The notes beneath the pieces are model-generated. The model was given only the letters and a program-made list of their open reading frames with translations, ran no database searches and was not told where the DNA came from. Of a stretch of 64,000 nt of DNA, positions 60,001 through 62,633 are shown one piece after another (within the stretch, counting starts at the first letter, position 1; every line of letters begins with the position of its first letter). Source of the DNA: Lineus longissimus. Lineage: Eukaryota > Nemertea > Pilidiophora > Heteronemertea > Lineidae. Made by a program: the position numbers and the translations under genes. Location of the stretch: assembly GCF_910592395.1 (NCBI RefSeq), contig NC_088309.1, positions 22,880,599 through 22,944,598 on the forward strand. The letters run 5' to 3'.

Positions 60001-62633
60001 TATTGAGGTATGAGCAGAATTTCAAACTCCTTGGCACATGACAGTGCAATGGACATCATAGTGTTCCATTGCACCCCGAGTGACTTTAAGAACAAATATG
60101 TCTCGAGTTCCTTTGCTGTCCTTTTGGATTAAACCTAATTCCATCTACAGGTACTTGAAATATGCTGATATACACAATTTAAACAGTAGCAAAGCTTATA
60201 TGTATGTTTCCAACAACAACCTAGCTTCAACCCTGTCATGACCTGAACAGTTCAGTATTTTGTTCTATTTCAGGTCTGCCAGTAGTAATTGTTGCAACCT
60301 TCTATGTCATTACATTCTGCCTGTATCACTACGTCTATAAAGAAGACGCTAAATTCATATATGGTGATGTCAACAACAATGGAGACATGTAAGTATGACG
60401 AGTTGCTGTGACATCAAGGTCAGTGTGGGTAAGGGATGGACTCACCATCCGAGCATCGAGAGTTCAATACTTGACACATTGCTTGTAAACTTGGGCAAGT
60501 CACTTCATCAGGATTGCCATGTTCTTTCATTGAGATGTTGAACCAACTATCCTTGTGCCTATCCTTTTGCAAGCAAAATACAAAAATGTACTTTACCTAT
60601 CATTTTCACTGATTTCGTCCAGCGGGCAAGTGTTTCATCCTGATTGTGACTTCAAAATGAGAGTCAACTTTGTTATTTGTTTCCAGCTGTTTCATCACCA
60701 ACCCCTATGCTGCCCTCGGGGGAGTGATAGCCCCTGCTCTCATATTCATCATGGTGTTAGCTGTAGTCTTCATACAGTCTTTCCAAGTCACTCCACAGTG
60801 GCAGGCTTATGATGATATATACAGAGGGAGATATAATGTGAATGGTGAGTGTTATGTGTCCTCTTTCTCATAAAGATGCTAAAGATCACATGTTAGAAGT
60901 ATTGCAAAACAGTTTTGCTCCAAAAAGAATAGCAAGTGTTCATTGCTAGTTTACCAACTTAATCGTATAAAAACATCACATCTTTGACCACCAATAGTAA
61001 TATTGCGACCCCATGGCAGGGGGTATTTGACAAGACCAGTATGTACCCTCAATATGCATCGGGTCCCAGGAAGGAGAAAATCGTTTTCATCATTCAGTGT
61101 TTCATCTGGAGAGAAAATGAATGAAAGTGGTCCCAATCTACCTTGGAAATTGTAATATTGTTGGACCTGCATCCTCATTCCGGGGCATTAAACTTCTTAT
61201 TTTGGGCCTCTCTAGCTGAAGTCACCCACGTGGCATCCATCAGATATCAACCCTTTGTTGCTGTACTAAATGATTAATCTGATGTTTCATTTTTCAGAGG
61301 TTCGCATTCTCCTTCTTTTCTTCACCATCGTCATCCTGACGTGGCTATGGGGTGGACTCCATCTGGCCTTCAGCCATGTCTGGTGGCTCGTACTCTTCTG
61401 CATATTCAATATCATACAGGTAAGACAGTATAACATTCAACTACATGATTTGTGTTCTTATGAGAACGACAAGGTCGGTGAAGCATAATGTCAAGGAGAA
61501 ACTTTGGGGGACGGAGGATGACCAGAAGGCCACAGCAAGATTCGTGACATCCACCAACCTATGAGAATTTGATGCTGTCGTTGAACACAAAGAATTTGTG
61601 TCATATCAGGTTTCAGTTGTTCAAAGAACTTACATTAGCAAAGACTAGCCTCATCCACACATTGGAGAATCACCAGGCCACTGGCCAAAGCCATTGGCCA
61701 CAAATGTTTTGGTTTCCAATTACTGGTTGATATAACCAAACTTCATGTTATACATTTGCTTCCAGGGTCTGTACGCCTTAGTGGTCTACACCATTCTGCG
61801 TAATCCATGCTTGCCATGCCTGCGGCCACAAAAACAGAGCTACGCCGTCTCAGTCAACATGAACGGTGATACCGGTGGCCATTATCCTCACCATGATGGG
61901 CCGTCTTTGATTGACAGTATTAAAGGATCAAAAATATCACTTGTTCATAATGACATGATGATTGATGTGAGTATGACACTAGATTTCAGTTTTTAAAGTC
62001 TTATTTCTCCAACCTGGGTACGACGACTAAACCATAACACCATGTGTATCGAACTGCCGGTTGCCTAGTCCCAGAATGAGTTATTCTGTTGCCTGGTTGG
62101 ATCATATGATTGGCATGTGCCACGTGATGGTCCTAATAACAATATCTGAAGCAATGCACTTCCACAAAGAAGTAACTTAGGCTTTCATTCAGAAGATTTT
62201 TGATTTATTAATGGACTTCAATTTGACAGTGGTGGAATGAAATCAAAAATTTGAAGATTTTTCTAGATTCCTACATGTAATTTGAGACATATAGTAATCA
62301 TAAGATTAAAATTCAAGCTCATATATATTCCAGGACTGGGATCAGGATTCCCTGACTCATGTTGGTGGAATGAGGGTCAAAAGGACACCACCAGTCAATG
62401 GGAATATCTTCTCAATCTACGACAACAAGATGCCAATACCAGCAGAGGACGACCGAGAGGACCAAGACCTCGATGATCTCATCTTTGCTTTAAAAACTGG
62501 TGCTTTGACGCCAAGCGAAAGCAGCAATAATTTCGAAAAAGATTTCGACCAGTCTACGACGATCACTGGGCCACCTCATGATCCCTTCATGGGAGAAATG
62601 AGAAGAATATCGATAGCAGACACGCATTTGTAG
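23778..62633 (+). CDS. ADGRV1: ADGRV1 (VLGR1/GPR98) orthologue, C-terminal 4,482 residues, 67 exons, 5' partial
   Basis: This is a giant adhesion GPCR. Vertebrate ADGRV1 forms ankle links and periciliary links in sensory cells, bound inside the cell by PDZ proteins such as whirlin and PDZD7. The sequence shows about 27 Calx-beta domains (residues 1-1408 and 1839-3801), six EPTP/EAR repeats (about 1440-1790), a GAIN-like part with GPS (3802-4060), seven helices (about 4063-4335) and a tail ending D-T-H-L. Splice phases match at all 66 junctions and the sum is a whole number of codons, which strongly supports the model. The first exon starts mid-domain in phase 0, so start codon, signal peptide and further Calx-beta domains are upstream of the window. 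In-gene introns are mostly 90-900 bp; the largest are 41,174-45,692, 25,202-27,591 and 34,538-35,697. Weak sites: acceptors at 24,998 and 51,494, and donors GTTAGT (39,928), GTTGGT (40,308) and GTACAC (36,314). Calx-beta proteins with another receptor end are not known to me, so the family call is firm. Confidence 0.95.
24336..24776 (-). mobile_element. 5'-truncated non-LTR retrotransposon (CR1/L2-like) 3' end
   Basis: On the minus strand the frame reads GDRAYSVCAPQLWEQSA, then TAFKKCIKTYIFKQYF and stop, matching the conserved C-terminal end of CR1/L2-type reverse transcriptase proteins (DRAFSVAAPxLWNSLP ... FKxxLKTYLF). It is followed by gcgctatataaatcatttta and an (AT)-rich tetranucleotide-like tail at 24,336-24,360, the usual end of such LINEs. 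It sits in the intron after exon 1, antisense to the gene. Confidence 0.75.
24998..25201 (+). CDS. ADGRV1: ADGRV1 exon 2 (residues 92-159), phase 0/0
   Basis: It continues the Calx-beta begun in exon 1 (VLREGGKIGPSDVTWEV), with GVITFSDGQ and the acidic loop TEDTVPELLE. The acceptor tattttaaag lacks a good pyrimidine tract, but the join KVTLM/VLREGG is exactly what the fold requires. Donor gtaatt. Confidence 0.85.
25202..27591 (+). other. Intron 2 (2.4 kb), nothing recognised
   Basis: There is no additional Calx-beta exon, RNA gene or clear repeat. The 60-90 codon frames on the minus strand at 25,078-25,344, 25,883-26,149 and 27,218-27,500 show no family resemblance. Confidence 0.5.
27592..27715 (+). 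CDS. ADGRV1: ADGRV1 exon 3 (residues 160-200), phase 0/1
   Basis: It holds the end of one Calx-beta (GRLAADNLIQCNIQVKAND) and the linker DDPYGVFVLPATMRP that opens the next. It contains one cysteine. Acceptor cttttttcag, donor gtaagc. Confidence 0.85.
28371..28655 (+). CDS. ADGRV1: ADGRV1 exon 4 (residues 201-295), phase 1/1
   Basis: It encodes most of one Calx-beta: VALTVTRLAGSIGKVAVHY, then GQDFLKSTGSVEF and the loop KEDDIPEADESIFVKL. A potential N-glycosylation site (NST) is present. The donor is gtaagt. Confidence 0.93.
28878..29050 (+). CDS. ADGRV1: ADGRV1 exon 5 (residues 296-353), phase 1/0
   Basis: It holds the last strand of the previous domain (FAHIIIRQND) and the linker SSGILELSTAARSVPEGFSG leading into EIVRKAGAFGE. 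Acceptor gtcttccag, donor gtcagt. Confidence 0.92.
29418..29676 (+). CDS. ADGRV1: ADGRV1 exon 6 (residues 354-439), phase 0/1
   Basis: It is a nearly complete Calx-beta body: VSVQFEVTPGTAKYGLDYSV, ITLKSGETRKALPI, the loop QDDNIPEVAETFTVKL and VITIEASDDPNGAF. It is one of the most canonical copies in the window. Confidence 0.95.
30020..30148 (+). CDS. ADGRV1: ADGRV1 exon 7 (residues 440-482), phase 1/1
   Basis: It continues DDPNGAF into EFSAEGVSVEEPGAGTK and IIVNRIGGTLNVVAVAW. The acceptor tcttttcag at 30,019 gives the canonical linker. An in-frame upstream acceptor (exon start 29,987) would add 11 residues and cannot be excluded. Confidence 0.85.
30807..30925 (+). CDS. ADGRV1: ADGRV1 exon 8 (residues 483-522), phase 1/0
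   Basis: A short exon with the middle of a Calx-beta (VKGTIYFVTNQVSQKILFDI) and the acidic loop TPDDVPEGDE. The donor gtgggt is weak, but the phase and the join to KIIIQLLSATNGG fit the fold. Confidence 0.88.
31221..31399 (+). CDS. ADGRV1: ADGRV1 exon 9 (residues 523-581), phase 0/2
   Basis: It encodes IIIQLLSATNGGRISNKNK and FTLTILANDNPHGTVEFS, then the linker with NETDASQYVNLTR. Two N-glycosylation sequons lie near its end. Acceptor tctctccag, donor gtgagt. Confidence 0.92.
31606..31780 (+). CDS. ADGRV1: ADGRV1 exon 10 (residues 582-640), phase 2/0
   Basis: It starts as a Calx-beta strand pair (GGTVGDLVITFTTLEI), then leaves the pattern: VGETGKTPIDFFYLPYEKS and NGTKVTAATAELTFQ. These residues begin an insertion of about 110 residues between the first strands and the G-x-D-Y segment found in exon 12. 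Confidence 0.9.
31987..32133 (+). CDS. ADGRV1: ADGRV1 exon 11 (residues 641-689): PAN/apple-like cysteine module, phase 0/0
   Basis: The 49-residue exon reads KCSEACIVSRACEGFEIV, then STAACYWYTHL and a polar end KGSKYYKKHAS. The spacing C-x3-C-x5-C-x-G-F ... C-x-W recalls the core of PAN/apple domains (C.xxC....C.GF.....C.W/L). It is a symmetric phase 0/0 exon bounded by ttttcag and gtgagt, joined in frame to exons 10 and 12, so its inclusion is well supported. The PAN assignment is from the cysteine pattern alone. Confidence 0.8.
32284..32659 (+). CDS. ADGRV1: ADGRV1 exon 12 (residues 690-814), phase 0/1
   Basis: It resumes the interrupted Calx-beta (QAQAGIDYGEVTGGEV, MADGNKTALLPITI, loop KADTIPELDEKFKITL) and crosses into the next domain through ATNDDAHGSYRIYSN and LAVEILVERQ. 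Confidence 0.94.
32831..32956 (+). CDS. ADGRV1: ADGRV1 exon 13 (residues 815-856), phase 1/1
   Basis: It holds GGSLGDTSVTWSVNTS, VDGQDFSASGATLNF and KEGETRK, the first half of a Calx-beta. Donor gtaaga splits a serine codon completed by exon 14. Confidence 0.92.
33180..33505 (+). CDS. ADGRV1: ADGRV1 exon 14 (residues 857-965), phase 1/0
   Basis: It finishes the domain (ITIAILDDKLPENDETIILS, GGATLSKQKT) and starts another (VGFEKSSVLAKEGDSFSM, VTVEWAIQGVKENN, EGTLSFPQ). Acceptor ctatttcag, donor gtaaag. Confidence 0.94.
33814..34093 (+). CDS. ADGRV1: ADGRV1 exon 15 (residues 966-1058), phase 0/1
   Basis: It carries VTTQMVSLQVNKDTDPEVNE (acidic loop), YAASITIEGSNDPHGIISF and the start of the next domain, INLVVNRKFGAIG. 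Donor gtgagt. Confidence 0.93.
34286..34537 (+). CDS. ADGRV1: ADGRV1 exon 16 (residues 1059-1142), phase 1/1
   Basis: It encodes IRVTYDIMKGNISNLNK, then DVDFVGKSGSISLKNG, the loop LDDATPEVDEVFIVKL and a longer end loop (LLDSPSGFQPRL). Acceptor tcttttag, donor gtaagt. Confidence 0.93.
34538..35697 (+). other. Intron 16 (1.2 kb), G-rich tracts
   Basis: It contains ggggg runs at about 34,848-34,857 and a 12-14 base G run at about 34,925. No extra exon or repeat family was recognised. Confidence 0.5.
35698..35782 (+). CDS. ADGRV1: ADGRV1 exon 17 (residues 1143-1170), phase 1/2
   Basis: A short exon with the last strand of one domain (IIAQVKIEANDGTMGVVHFS) and the linker NDTAK. Acceptor tgtttttag, donor gtaagt. 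Confidence 0.88.
36033..36313 (+). CDS. ADGRV1: ADGRV1 exon 18 (residues 1171-1264), phase 2/1
   Basis: It is a full Calx-beta body: NITLKVIRDQGAFGDVSVFF, DKDYVVSDQDIKFADGERS, the loop IDDSDPEPAEQFEVIL and GGLELGQPIK. The donor gtacac is unusual but gives the needed phase. Confidence 0.92.
36669..36916 (+). CDS. ADGRV1: ADGRV1 exon 19 (residues 1265-1347), phase 1/0
   Basis: It contains IITIRPSDDAGGHVRFESDA, AELQVVRGPGVFGLVNVPFT and TPTQGFISIDNRQ, the end of one domain and the front of the next. One NIT sequon. Confidence 0.92.
37188..37372 (+). CDS. ADGRV1: ADGRV1 exon 20 (residues 1348-1408), phase 0/2
   Basis: It encodes SRATLVVSAIMDVLSELDET (the acidic loop lacks the usual P-E pair), GGAILGNITRKTVIIKK and NDSPFGLLQIYPAG. 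It is the last Calx-beta end before the EPTP block. Confidence 0.92.
37673..38033 (+). CDS. ADGRV1: ADGRV1 exon 21 (residues 1409-1529): Calx-beta front and first EPTP/EAR repeat, phase 2/0
   Basis: It begins with Calx-beta-like EENVTQVEFDLVRTRGARDR, then moves into the beta-propeller type EPTP/EAR block: QTFPSKKAASWHTMNVSG, VVYGVLLN, a Ser/Gly/Asn-rich loop with several sequons, and MIYRWQGVYMPVQ. EPTP repeats at this point in the middle of the Calx-beta series are a hallmark of ADGRV1. Confidence 0.92.
38192..38338 (+). CDS. ADGRV1: ADGRV1 exon 22 (residues 1530-1578): EPTP repeat 2, phase 0/0
   Basis: TLETDGATSAVSFTRDNKSY, LLIINEG and LYEIGKQGNATV give the EPTP pattern T.GA...F.....YL.I.N. 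An in-frame acceptor at 38,153 would add 13 residues; the one chosen (ctatttccag) fits the repeat better. Confidence 0.85.
38598..38878 (+). CDS. ADGRV1: ADGRV1 exon 23 (residues 1579-1671): EPTP repeats 3 and 4, phase 0/2
   Basis: Repeat 3 runs LQDIPTKRGQKAVTFVQG to GRYVWEDTAKRF. Repeat 4 begins FIPTRGARDLTTFNIDG, LQYLVVANEYD. Acceptor tctttttag, donor gtaagt. Confidence 0.94.
39209..39477 (+). CDS. ADGRV1: ADGRV1 exon 24 (residues 1672-1761): EPTP repeats 4-6, phase 2/1
   Basis: It ends repeat 4 (SIVYRLEPNTDRFAIHQ), holds repeat 5 (INTKGAVGISHFIIGTEVY, LVIANSRG, ITYKWDRTTKSF) and starts repeat 6 (ANRINIFQFNGE). Confidence 0.92.
39696..39927 (+). CDS. ADGRV1: ADGRV1 exon 25 (residues 1762-1838): end of EPTP block, phase 1/2
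   Basis: It ends repeat 6 (TFLTISSLRGNSTIYKWLV) and then returns toward Calx-beta with VAFISISNTTSLESRLD and SSDSDFVPR. The donor gttagt is weak; the reading frame continues cleanly into exon 26. Confidence 0.88.
40103..40307 (+). CDS. ADGRV1: ADGRV1 exon 26 (residues 1839-1907), phase 2/0
   Basis: It resumes the Calx-beta split by the EPTP block: ITMTFEPDQRLLTTNVAV, the loop LEDTRPEDAEVFMVRL, GAEVGANDSV and NDDAFGIIQFAA. The donor gttggt is poor, but the better-looking gtatac five bases on would bring a stop in exon 27. Confidence 0.85.
40580..40747 (+). CDS. ADGRV1: ADGRV1 exon 27 (residues 1908-1963), phase 0/0
   Basis: It holds DSRFVRQIERSGEDNSVRL, IERLRGNHGRVEVAWDL and TPTVGS, the front half of a Calx-beta. 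Donor gtaagt. Confidence 0.92.
41026..41173 (+). CDS. ADGRV1: ADGRV1 exon 28 (residues 1964-2012), phase 0/1
   Basis: It holds VFVSGAEVSTISLLI, the loop RDDALPEMDKEFTIRL and GTGIPGKGATL. It joins across the largest in-gene intron directly to exon 29 (GATLG-VYNTSTM), leaving no gap in the domain. Confidence 0.92.
42596..42627 (+). other. G-rich tract with G-quadruplex potential
   Basis: A run of about 13 G is followed by aagggagggagggagga, so four or more GGG runs lie within about 30 bases on the coding strand. It would be present in the pre-mRNA of the gene. Confidence 0.6.
43654..43726 (-). repeat. tRNA-derived SINE-like segment
   Basis: The minus strand shows an A-box-like ggcacagtggaaacatcagt and, about 25 bases on, a near-perfect B box gggttcgattcccg. 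The ends do not form an acceptor stem, so a SINE head or tRNA pseudogene is more likely than a tRNA gene. Confidence 0.5.
45337..45446 (+). repeat. Three tandem units each centred on a 22-bp palindrome
   Basis: The palindrome aatgacgtagatctacgtcatt is perfect at 45,337-45,358 and 45,381-45,402. A third copy with two changed bases lies at 45,425-45,446. The period is 44 bp and the spacer contains acacccatccattctgtacc. Each palindrome holds two TGACGT words facing one another and could form a hairpin in RNA. Confidence 0.9.
45693..45864 (+). CDS. ADGRV1: ADGRV1 exon 29 (residues 2013-2069), phase 1/2
   Basis: It encodes VYNTSTMVIMASDSPNGVVS and the next domain's TVTLHVIREQGSKGTIQVSY. Acceptor cattttccag, donor gtaagt. 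Confidence 0.92.
45973..46102 (+). CDS. ADGRV1: ADGRV1 exon 30 (residues 2070-2113), phase 2/0
   Basis: It holds TSRDMSKQTSKQATAGDDYV (the A-x-x-G-x-D-Y segment) and MAPGVNRTAVTVVIKH. Donor gtaagt. Confidence 0.92.
46297..46360 (+). repeat. tRNA-derived SINE-like segment
   Basis: tgactggttataacactgat resembles an A box and gagtttgagtcccgg a B box, about 20 bases apart. It lies in intron 30. No cloverleaf. Confidence 0.35.
46446..46622 (+). CDS. ADGRV1: ADGRV1 exon 31 (residues 2114-2172), phase 0/0
   Basis: It opens with the acidic loop DDLPEQEESFLVNITSVHL, has an expanded loop (GAPATAGVGPSIKKPGD) and ends IGENDVAGGVIQFDVAK. Confidence 0.92.
46814..47041 (+). CDS. ADGRV1: ADGRV1 exon 32 (residues 2173-2248), phase 0/0
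   Basis: It holds IDTYEGEVLRLPVNRTKG, FGDVTISWRTIQNEAS, GYITFTEGQTMATINITI and the loop VDDTITEGVE, with T in place of P in the acidic motif. Confidence 0.93.
47275..47574 (+). CDS. ADGRV1: ADGRV1 exon 33 (residues 2249-2348), phase 0/0
   Basis: It holds KFEVHLFEKVSGPPTAFLG, VTVAIRKNDSPNGMFGFVE, VTFNVQRLQGTEGTVVVTW and PLTGSLTFKN. It ends one domain and starts the next. Confidence 0.94.
47804..48187 (+). CDS. ADGRV1: ADGRV1 exon 34 (residues 2349-2476), phase 0/0
   Basis: The longest exon in the window. It holds AVTLRTKGDSILEGDEKFTI, ADINPKASEAAIIILADKG, ATIGVTRGIGKFGEVIITW and MVTFKDGQENQTIEIQ. The acidic loop lacks the P-E pair. Confidence 0.94.
48329..48523 (+). CDS. ADGRV1: ADGRV1 exon 35 (residues 2477-2541), phase 0/0
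   Basis: It holds TKDDTVPELKHLYALEI (acidic loop), GGAIVSTEPGARKSIITM and ASDYPHGLFQFAAP. Donor gtgagt. Confidence 0.93.
48726..48958 (+). CDS. ADGRV1: ADGRV1 exon 36 (residues 2542-2618), phase 0/2
   Basis: It holds SLTIKRDFGTVGQVKVSYTT, KEGEDFTAESGEMTFANGER and the loop LQDIRPEGPEEFCVNI. The acceptor ctttgatag is short on pyrimidines but the frame is clean. Confidence 0.92.
48978..49028 (+). repeat. tRNA-derived SINE-like fragment
   Basis: cagtggtgtagtgttagacg followed about 17 bases later by tctcaggttcaagcc looks like compressed A and B boxes. It lies in intron 36. Confidence 0.35.
49267..49412 (+). CDS. ADGRV1: ADGRV1 exon 37 (residues 2619-2667), phase 2/1
   Basis: An expanded loop (TNNYTSIGGLAMDMAPE) is followed by VVKKVIITKNDNAEGTLEF. 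Acceptor acttcttccag, donor gtaagt. Confidence 0.9.
49759..50001 (+). CDS. ADGRV1: ADGRV1 exon 38 (residues 2668-2748), phase 1/1
   Basis: It holds ARIPVIRTGGSYGKVSVKYE, AKHGEDYILQKGEVEFGDG and the loop LNDNLREFGESFEVKL, where R-E replaces P-E. Confidence 0.93.
50204..50379 (+). CDS. ADGRV1: ADGRV1 exon 39 (residues 2749-2807), phase 1/0
   Basis: It holds GGASLGSRTNAVVTIDKSDY, PNGKFTFVG and TFFLERSGGTLGKQT. Acceptor attattttcag, donor gtaagt. Confidence 0.93.
50495..50558 (+). pseudogene. Decayed copy of part of exon 40 in the preceding intron
   Basis: gatattgttggcagtcca, tgtcaggcca, ttggccctttt and gctggaagtgctgaa match the end of exon 40 (50,889-50,954) at roughly five bases in six. A net two-base loss in the middle shifts the frame and leads to TGA. 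It looks like a relic of a local duplication of the exon end. Confidence 0.75.
50685..50960 (+). CDS. ADGRV1: ADGRV1 exon 40 (residues 2808-2899), phase 0/0
   Basis: It holds VHWRIMGFNDKNKQVF, VTSGSLVWADGELGQKNI and KPHTGPEIQKIFLITIYDI, then GEVGPLAGSAELT. The acidic loop is altered (K-P-H-T-G-P-E). The 3' end was once duplicated into intron 39. Confidence 0.93.
51156..51299 (+). CDS. ADGRV1: ADGRV1 exon 41 (residues 2900-2947), phase 0/0
   Basis: It holds ILKHGDPNGIVRFADAA, FSEPLTSPTEVAFPLYRR and EGTIGDIK. Acceptor ctttccag, donor gtatga. Confidence 0.9.
51494..51714 (+). CDS. ADGRV1: ADGRV1 exon 42 (residues 2948-3020), phase 0/2
   Basis: It holds VHWRVTVPSGSNNDTLPMSG, KRIGTIYTYI and the loop QPDDEPELTEELTMEL. 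Acceptor tcctcaatcaag is weak at its end but the pyrimidine tract upstream is good. Confidence 0.9.
51943..52099 (+). CDS. ADGRV1: ADGRV1 exon 43 (residues 3021-3073), phase 2/0
   Basis: It holds YNDDPHGVFAVFTQYQSVVV, VKVNVTRLAGSVGKVRV and FTVAFDQ. Acceptor tgtgttacag, donor gtaagc. Confidence 0.92.
52233..52295 (+). CDS. ADGRV1: Candidate 21-codon cassette exon of ADGRV1 (not in main model)
   Basis: Between a usable acceptor (gttctcaacag) and a weak donor (gttgag) lies an open phase 0/0 segment reading GGILQNGQKSLVVPLKFLHV. It resembles the Calx-beta strand G-x-I-x-x-x-x-G-x-x-S-x-x-V-P. Exons 43 and 44 join in frame with or without it. It may be an optional exon, an exon duplicate, or chance. 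Confidence 0.3.
52385..52541 (+). CDS. ADGRV1: ADGRV1 exon 44 (residues 3074-3125), phase 0/1
   Basis: It holds SFTGPATSSGTIEFENGEAS, then KNIFMAVNSTFTITLTNVEF. The acidic D-x-x-P-E loop is replaced by a neutral one, so calcium binding by this Calx-beta copy is doubtful. Confidence 0.9.
52818..52931 (+). CDS. ADGRV1: ADGRV1 exon 45 (residues 3126-3163), phase 1/1
   Basis: A divergent linker exon: VTIPPMLSATDKTCKASVPE, then VGFAQPVIQIDE. It replaces the usual N-D-x-P-x-G turn with a longer segment containing one cysteine. Confidence 0.87.
53085..53266 (+). CDS. ADGRV1: ADGRV1 exon 46 (residues 3164-3224), phase 1/0
   Basis: It holds EAEVTLTRIGTYGSLDVEWL, a lengthened middle loop, and KISFTNGEKTQSFKIS. 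Donor gtaaga. Confidence 0.91.
53569..53754 (+). CDS. ADGRV1: ADGRV1 exon 47 (residues 3225-3286), phase 0/0
   Basis: It holds VLPNNQGTPELFAIHLPKAP, GGAQLWSGHTLLKF and DNQGLVQFASNSREVTVDE. The acidic loop is degenerate (N-N-Q-G-T-P-E). Confidence 0.91.
53863..54030 (+). CDS. ADGRV1: ADGRV1 exon 48 (residues 3287-3342), phase 0/0
   Basis: It holds MELTLERVYGSEGSIQVQYR, GGQDFTHVSEGKQNF and RAIIMIR. Acceptor cactattttag, donor gtgagt. Confidence 0.92.
54281..54368 (+). CDS. ADGRV1: ADGRV1 exon 49 (residues 3343-3371), phase 0/1
   Basis: A short exon with the acidic loop LLDNIPEVAEHFFVDVIAV and PLPTGSGN. Confidence 0.9.
54501..54784 (+). CDS. ADGRV1: ADGRV1 exon 50 (residues 3372-3466), phase 1/0
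   Basis: It holds VVISKNNYPNGLLYLTPPA, NTLLSIMRTGGLYGDIRVTV and SDFVPFSTVVLFE, with a longer loop between strands. Confidence 0.93.
55005..55148 (+). CDS. ADGRV1: ADGRV1 exon 51 (residues 3467-3514), phase 0/0
   Basis: It holds AGPRSVSLQIRSDTDVEQDE, TLVVYLTNSFGGAAILQGN. V-E replaces P-E in the acidic loop. Donor gtatgg. Confidence 0.91.
55323..55610 (+). CDS. ADGRV1: ADGRV1 exon 52 (residues 3515-3610), phase 0/0
   Basis: It holds SLVTIKRSGQYNGVVSFVTK, ANLVLSRTASFYDLTVEW, and a pair of cysteines eight residues apart in STVCRKGESQCKINVKI, close enough for a disulphide between neighbouring strands. Confidence 0.93.
55849..55997 (+). CDS. ADGRV1: ADGRV1 exon 53 (residues 3611-3659), phase 0/2
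   Basis: It holds TPERKSSFYIILTNTDGGG, SCKVVVNASDYPDGLIQF. It completes the K-K-D-E-T-P-E-R loop begun in exon 52. Confidence 0.91.
56303..56507 (+). CDS. ADGRV1: ADGRV1 exon 54 (residues 3660-3728), phase 2/0
   Basis: It holds NNSQTIVHLEVLRTNGVDGE, VAVEFYSWQPVTS and GQDFTAKRGTVTFGAKD, the front of the last Calx-beta. Confidence 0.93.
56768..56988 (+). CDS. ADGRV1: ADGRV1 exon 55 (residues 3729-3801): last Calx-beta end and GAIN start, phase 0/2
   Basis: It holds KSINVTLTPFNGQSSN, YPKVFYVSLEKPTNGASIG and QAQILISKPGEDKLWGIL. The acidic loop is lost. After AEANAGTLDDARIN the sequence becomes helical, marking entry to the GAIN-like region. Donor gtgggt is weak. Confidence 0.88.
57144..57257 (+). 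CDS. ADGRV1: ADGRV1 exon 56 (residues 3802-3839): GAIN-like helical part, phase 2/2
   Basis: It holds VLTRLKDATNPTKKLVASEL and DNTLDLIIKQAENR, which look like amphipathic helices of GAIN subdomain A. Acceptor ccttttgcag, donor gtaagt. Confidence 0.88.
57568..57726 (+). CDS. ADGRV1: ADGRV1 exon 57 (residues 3840-3892): GAIN-like helical part, phase 2/2
   Basis: It holds VPLSVQQGVMDVFCNLVNP, MGHSQLSRLVERFAFTFLL and DQKCQTEN. Two cysteines. Confidence 0.9.
57899..58136 (+). CDS. ADGRV1: ADGRV1 exon 58 (residues 3893-3972): GAIN, phase 2/0
   Basis: It holds FDHCASIRLAMAKWYPENIN, DYFKLPSTLLPTISAPNK, CEAIQFLEYSSEQWF. This is the beginning of the beta-rich GAIN subdomain B. Confidence 0.91.
58191..58486 (+). 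repeat. Intronic tandem repeat, unit about 71 bp
   Basis: Copies begin cagccttttccatacatgtg near 58,195 and 58,264. A third diverged copy starts near 58,335 and a separate partial copy near 58,447. The shared words cttcttctta and gactcatgtgtagtt make the order clear. Confidence 0.8.
58589..58692 (+). CDS. ADGRV1: ADGRV1 exon 59 (residues 3973-4006): GAIN, phase 0/2
   Basis: It holds VITFKIQGQSSKMLESPIVF and RIYTQDRKIAPN, beta strands that precede the GPS. Confidence 0.9.
58859..59063 (+). CDS. ADGRV1: ADGRV1 exon 60 (residues 4007-4075): GPS and start of helix 1, phase 2/0
   Basis: It carries the GPS: CVYNLDTSVGWEVRQDICYV and then ECSCKHMTSYAVKA. Four cysteines and the H-M-T triad match the autoproteolysis signature (H-L/M-S/T), with cleavage expected between M and T. 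It continues LIGYPIWFSISCFICM into the first membrane helix. The tethered agonist would begin at TSYAV. Confidence 0.93.
58971..58979 (+). other. Predicted GPS cleavage triad H-M-T
   Basis: Codons cac, atg and aca encode H-M-T. In adhesion GPCRs the histidine activates the hydroxyl residue and the chain breaks after the middle residue. The triad is intact here, so self-cleavage is chemically possible. Confidence 0.8.
59304..59408 (+). CDS. ADGRV1: ADGRV1 exon 61 (residues 4076-4110): helices 1 and 2, phase 0/0
   Basis: FGLLLAVLSHHLCSVYSMF completes helix 1 and the first inner loop, and AANLLMHFCFAAFATQ begins helix 2. Confidence 0.9.
59773..59995 (+). CDS. ADGRV1: ADGRV1 exon 62 (residues 4111-4184): helices 2-4, phase 0/1
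   Basis: It holds the end of helix 2 (LCYVIDAFLSPD), an outer loop, the helix 3 start with its conserved cysteine (YRCIVMGVFTHYFALAQFTW) and the helix 4 start (KYAVYLLIGWG). Confidence 0.94.
60274..60388 (+). CDS. ADGRV1: ADGRV1 exon 63 (residues 4185-4222): helix 4 and outer loop 2, phase 1/2
   Basis: LPVVIVATFYVITFCLYHYV is helix 4, followed by the acidic outer loop KEDAKFIYGDVNNNGD. Confidence 0.92.
60687..60844 (+). CDS. ADGRV1: ADGRV1 exon 64 (residues 4223-4275): helix 5, phase 2/1
   Basis: ICFITNPYAALGG supplies the loop-2 cysteine expected to pair with helix 3. PALIFIMVLAVVFIQSF is helix 5, then an inner loop (QWQAYDDIYRGRYNVN). Confidence 0.93.
61298..61419 (+). CDS. ADGRV1: ADGRV1 exon 65 (residues 4276-4316): helices 6 and 7, phase 1/0
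   Basis: VRILLLFFTIVILTWLWGGL is helix 6 with the W-x-W-G-G element of adhesion receptors, followed by the start of helix 7 (WWLVLFCIFNIIQ). Confidence 0.93.
61766..61966 (+). CDS. ADGRV1: ADGRV1 exon 66 (residues 4317-4383): end of helix 7 and tail, phase 0/0
   Basis: GLYALVVYTILRNPCLPCL closes helix 7; the C-x-x-C just inside the membrane is a plausible palmitoylation site. The tail continues polar (YAVSVNMNGDTGGHYPHHDG). Confidence 0.93.
62334..62633 (+). CDS. ADGRV1: ADGRV1 exon 67, last exon (residues 4384-4482 and TAG): tail with PDZ ligand
   Basis: Acidic and serine-rich cytoplasmic tail. DLDDLIFALKTGALTPSES resembles a tail segment I associate with vertebrate ADGRV1. The end MRRISIADTHL gives the class I PDZ ligand D-T-H-L (62,619-62,630), the binding site known for whirlin/PDZD7-type scaffolds. 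TAG stop at 62,631-62,633. Confidence 0.96.
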   Translation, partial: DWDQDSLTHVGGMRVKRTPPVNGNIFSIYDNKMPIPAEDDREDQDLDDLIFALKTGALTPSESSNNFEKDFDQSTTITGPPHDPFMGEMRRISIADTHL